A model generated the notes under the pieces. The model made no database searches. It had not been told where the DNA came from and saw only the letters and a list, made by a program, of their open reading frames with translations. Both the position numbers and the translations under genes were made by a program. Shown here piece by piece: positions 4,303 to 5,006 of a DNA stretch of 5,006 bases; the stretch's first letter is position 1; every line of letters begins with the position of its first letter. Source of the DNA: Anaerolineales bacterium (GTDB lineage Bacteria; Chloroflexota; Anaerolineae; Anaerolineales; VGOW01); assembly GCA_919901875.1 (NCBI GenBank), contig CAKKQG010000036.1:7594-12599 (forward strand), read 5' to 3'.

Positions 4303-4344
4303 GGCGTATAGCATATAGCGTATAGCGTATGGCATATAGCGTAT
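4303..4344. repeat. six-unit heptamer tandem array, RGCRTAT
   Basis: Six adjacent 7-bp units follow RGCRTAT: GGCGTAT, AGCATAT, AGCGTAT, AGCGTAT, GGCATAT, AGCGTAT. It begins 12 bp from the 5' end of tRNA-Trp. On the minus strand it offers several TATAC/TATAT strings that resemble -10 boxes just upstream of the tRNA, but there is no convincing -35. It is non-coding; the open frame across it is a product of repetition. Confidence 0.85.
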
Positions 4345-4363
4345 AGAGAATCGCTACGATCTT

Positions 4364-4405
4364 GCCATCTGCCATCTGCCATCCGCCATTTGCCATCCGC
4401 CATTT
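4364..4405. repeat. six-unit heptamer tandem array, GCCATYY
   Basis: Six adjacent 7-bp units follow GCCATYY: GCCATCT twice, then GCCATCC and GCCATTT alternating twice. It stops exactly where the rpmG stop codon begins (4407). It has the same unit length and unit number as the array at 4303-4344, with different sequence, separated from it by 19 bp. Confidence 0.85.
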
Positions 4406-4406
4406 G

Positions 4407-4577
4407 CTATTTCGTTTCCTTATGCACCGTATGCTTGCGACAGCGCGAGCAGAACTTCTTTATTTCAATGCGATTCGGATCGTTGCGGCGATTCTTCTCC
4501 GTCGTGTAATTGCGCTCTTTGCAATCAGCGCATGCTAATGTGATCACCGGACGAACATCTTTTGATTTGCTAGCCAT
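4407..4577 (-). CDS. rpmG: 50S ribosomal protein L33 (zinc-ribbon form)
   Basis: L33 is a small E-site protein of the large subunit. The gene encodes 56 residues, beginning [20 protein letters not shown] and ending [16 protein letters not shown], the typical L33 ends. CxxC pairs at Cys16/Cys19 and Cys43/Cys46 make it the zinc-binding (C+) type rather than the cysteine-free paralogue; these residues should hold one zinc ion. The core [21 protein letters not shown] carries the family's conserved Tyr-Thr-Thr and Lys-Asn-Arg positions. The ATG at 4577 has AGAGG about 6 nt upstream. It lies 49 bp after tuf and 116 bp before tRNA-Trp, an order seen in many bacteria (tuf, rpmG, secE, nusG). Its stop codon touches the heptamer array. 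Confidence 0.96.
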   Translation of the reverse strand: MASKSKDVRPVITLACADCKERNYTTEKNRRNDPNRIEIKKFCSRCRKHTVHKETK

Positions 4578-4593
4578 GATTTACCTCTTATTT

Positions 4594-4622
4594 GTATAAG
4601 ACAAGTTGACAACTTGTCCTAC
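4594..4622. repeat. palindrome between tuf and rpmG
   Basis: GACAAGTTG (4600-4608) and CAACTTGTC (4610-4618) are perfect reverse complements about a single central base, with extra pairing at the outer TA/TA and GTA/TAC ends. On the minus strand it starts GTAGGAC, as does the element at 3251-3290. It begins 4 bp past the tuf stop and ends before the rpmG ribosome binding site. No U-tract follows, so it is unlikely to terminate tuf transcripts; RNA stability or processing between the genes is possible. Confidence 0.65.
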
Positions 4623-4626
4623 TTTA

Positions 4627-5006
4627 CTAATCAATAATTTCCGTGATGACGCCTGCACCCACGGTGAGACCACCTTCACGAATGGCGAACTTTGACCCCT
4701 TCTCCAACGCCACCCGCGTAATCAACTCCACCAGCATGTCAATGTTGTCCCCCGGCATCACCATCTCTACCCCATCAGGAAGCTTGATTTCGCCCGTCAC
4801 ATCCATCGTCCGAATATAAAACTGCGGACGATACCCGTTGAAGAACGCCTTGTGCCGTCCACCCTCTTCTTTCTTCAACACATATACTTGACTCTTGAAT
4901 TTCTTGTGCGGCGTGATCGACCCCGGCTTGGCTAACACCATCCCGCGCTCGATCTGCTCGCGCTCAATACTGCGCAGCAACAACCCCACGTTGTCACCCG
5001 CTTGCC
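4627..5006 (-). CDS. tuf: elongation factor Tu, C-terminal part (5' end outside window)
   Basis: EF-Tu delivers aminoacyl-tRNA to the ribosome as a GTP complex. Only the last ~126 residues are here: the end of domain 2 ([21 protein letters not shown]) and all of domain 3 ([66 protein letters not shown]). The GTPase domain lies beyond the right edge. The GTG at 4989 is an internal Val codon (DNVGLLL), not a start; the frame is open through base 5006. The stop is TAG at 4627-4629. The usual GGRTVGAG near the C-terminus reads GGLTVGAG, and ELITP reads ELITR. Otherwise the domain is conserved, so it looks functional. rpmG follows after 49 bp. Confidence 0.97.
   Translation of the reverse strand, partial: QAGDNVGLLLRSIEREQIERGMVLAKPGSITPHKKFKSQVYVLKKEEGGRHKAFFNGYRPQFYIRTMDVTGEIKLPDGVEMVMPGDNIDMLVELITRVALEKGSKFAIREGGLTVGAGVITEIID

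Larger units (their letters stand above)
4296..4408. repeat. 11-bp inverted repeat enclosing the heptamer arrays
   Basis: AGCAAATGGCG at 4296-4306 and CGCCATTTGCT at 4398-4408 are exact reverse complements. They enclose both heptamer arrays, and the right copy ends within the rpmG stop codon. It could be a true bracketing structure or a by-product of similar repeat units at both ends. Confidence 0.5.

Noticed and set aside
4211..4396. 61-residue open frame on the minus strand with repeats such as LYAIRYTLYAIR and MADGK
   Set aside because: It is the heptamer arrays translated, then runs through tRNA-Trp. A 7-bp period gives a 7-residue protein repeat automatically; there is no ribosome binding site.
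4303..4405. Possible CRISPR array
   Set aside because: Units are 7 bp and contiguous with no spacers; far too short for CRISPR repeats.

Overview
The window is a bacterial translation/transcription housekeeping cluster. It lies on the minus strand from 5006 down to about 550, and a short unrelated plus-strand gene pair converges on it at the left end. Read in transcription order, the cluster is tuf (3' part only), rpmG, tRNA-Trp(CCA), secE, nusG, rplK, rplA, an L10-type mRNA leader, rplJ and rplL. Gene order and protein signatures are clear enough for high confidence. The host looks like a Chloroflexota (Anaerolineae-like) bacterium. That is an inference from the tuf-rpmG-trnW-secE-nusG order, the acidic N-terminal extension on NusG, the Thr/Pro-rich tail at the left edge and the style of the intergenic palindromes; no diagnostic marker proves it.

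Layout. 1-449: tail of a Thr/Pro-rich protein and a 113-residue protein of unknown function, both plus strand. 450-746: no gene; a cluster of hairpins including a plus-strand terminator and a bidirectional terminator, then a ~130 bp palindromic MITE/REP-like element lying 13 bp past the rplL stop. 747-1755: rplL and rplJ. 1756-2043: a 288 bp leader with an L10-binding structure, a candidate antiterminator, an intrinsic terminator and a further competing inverted repeat, preceded by a heptamer-built hairpin. 2044-3190: rplA and rplK, 4 bp apart. 3191-3286: spacer with two hairpins. 3287-4194: nusG and secE with an ATGA overlap. 4218-4290: tRNA-Trp. 4291-4406: two six-unit heptamer arrays. 4407-4577: rpmG, missed by ORF calling at a 60-residue cutoff. 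4627-5006: C-terminal part of tuf.

How the genes work together. EF-Tu, L33, L11, L1, L10 and L7/L12 are ribosome or elongation components. L10, L7/L12 and L11 form the factor-binding stalk on which EF-Tu acts. SecE is a core subunit of the Sec translocon, and NusG is the elongation factor that can couple RNA polymerase to the ribosome. The L10 leader predicts that rplJL is autoregulated separately from the upstream genes by transcription attenuation. I see no previously undescribed protein system here. The non-routine content is in the RNA and repeats: a fully readable attenuator, several intergenic palindromes, and repeats with a shared 7 bp period. rpoB, which follows rplL in many bacteria, is absent.
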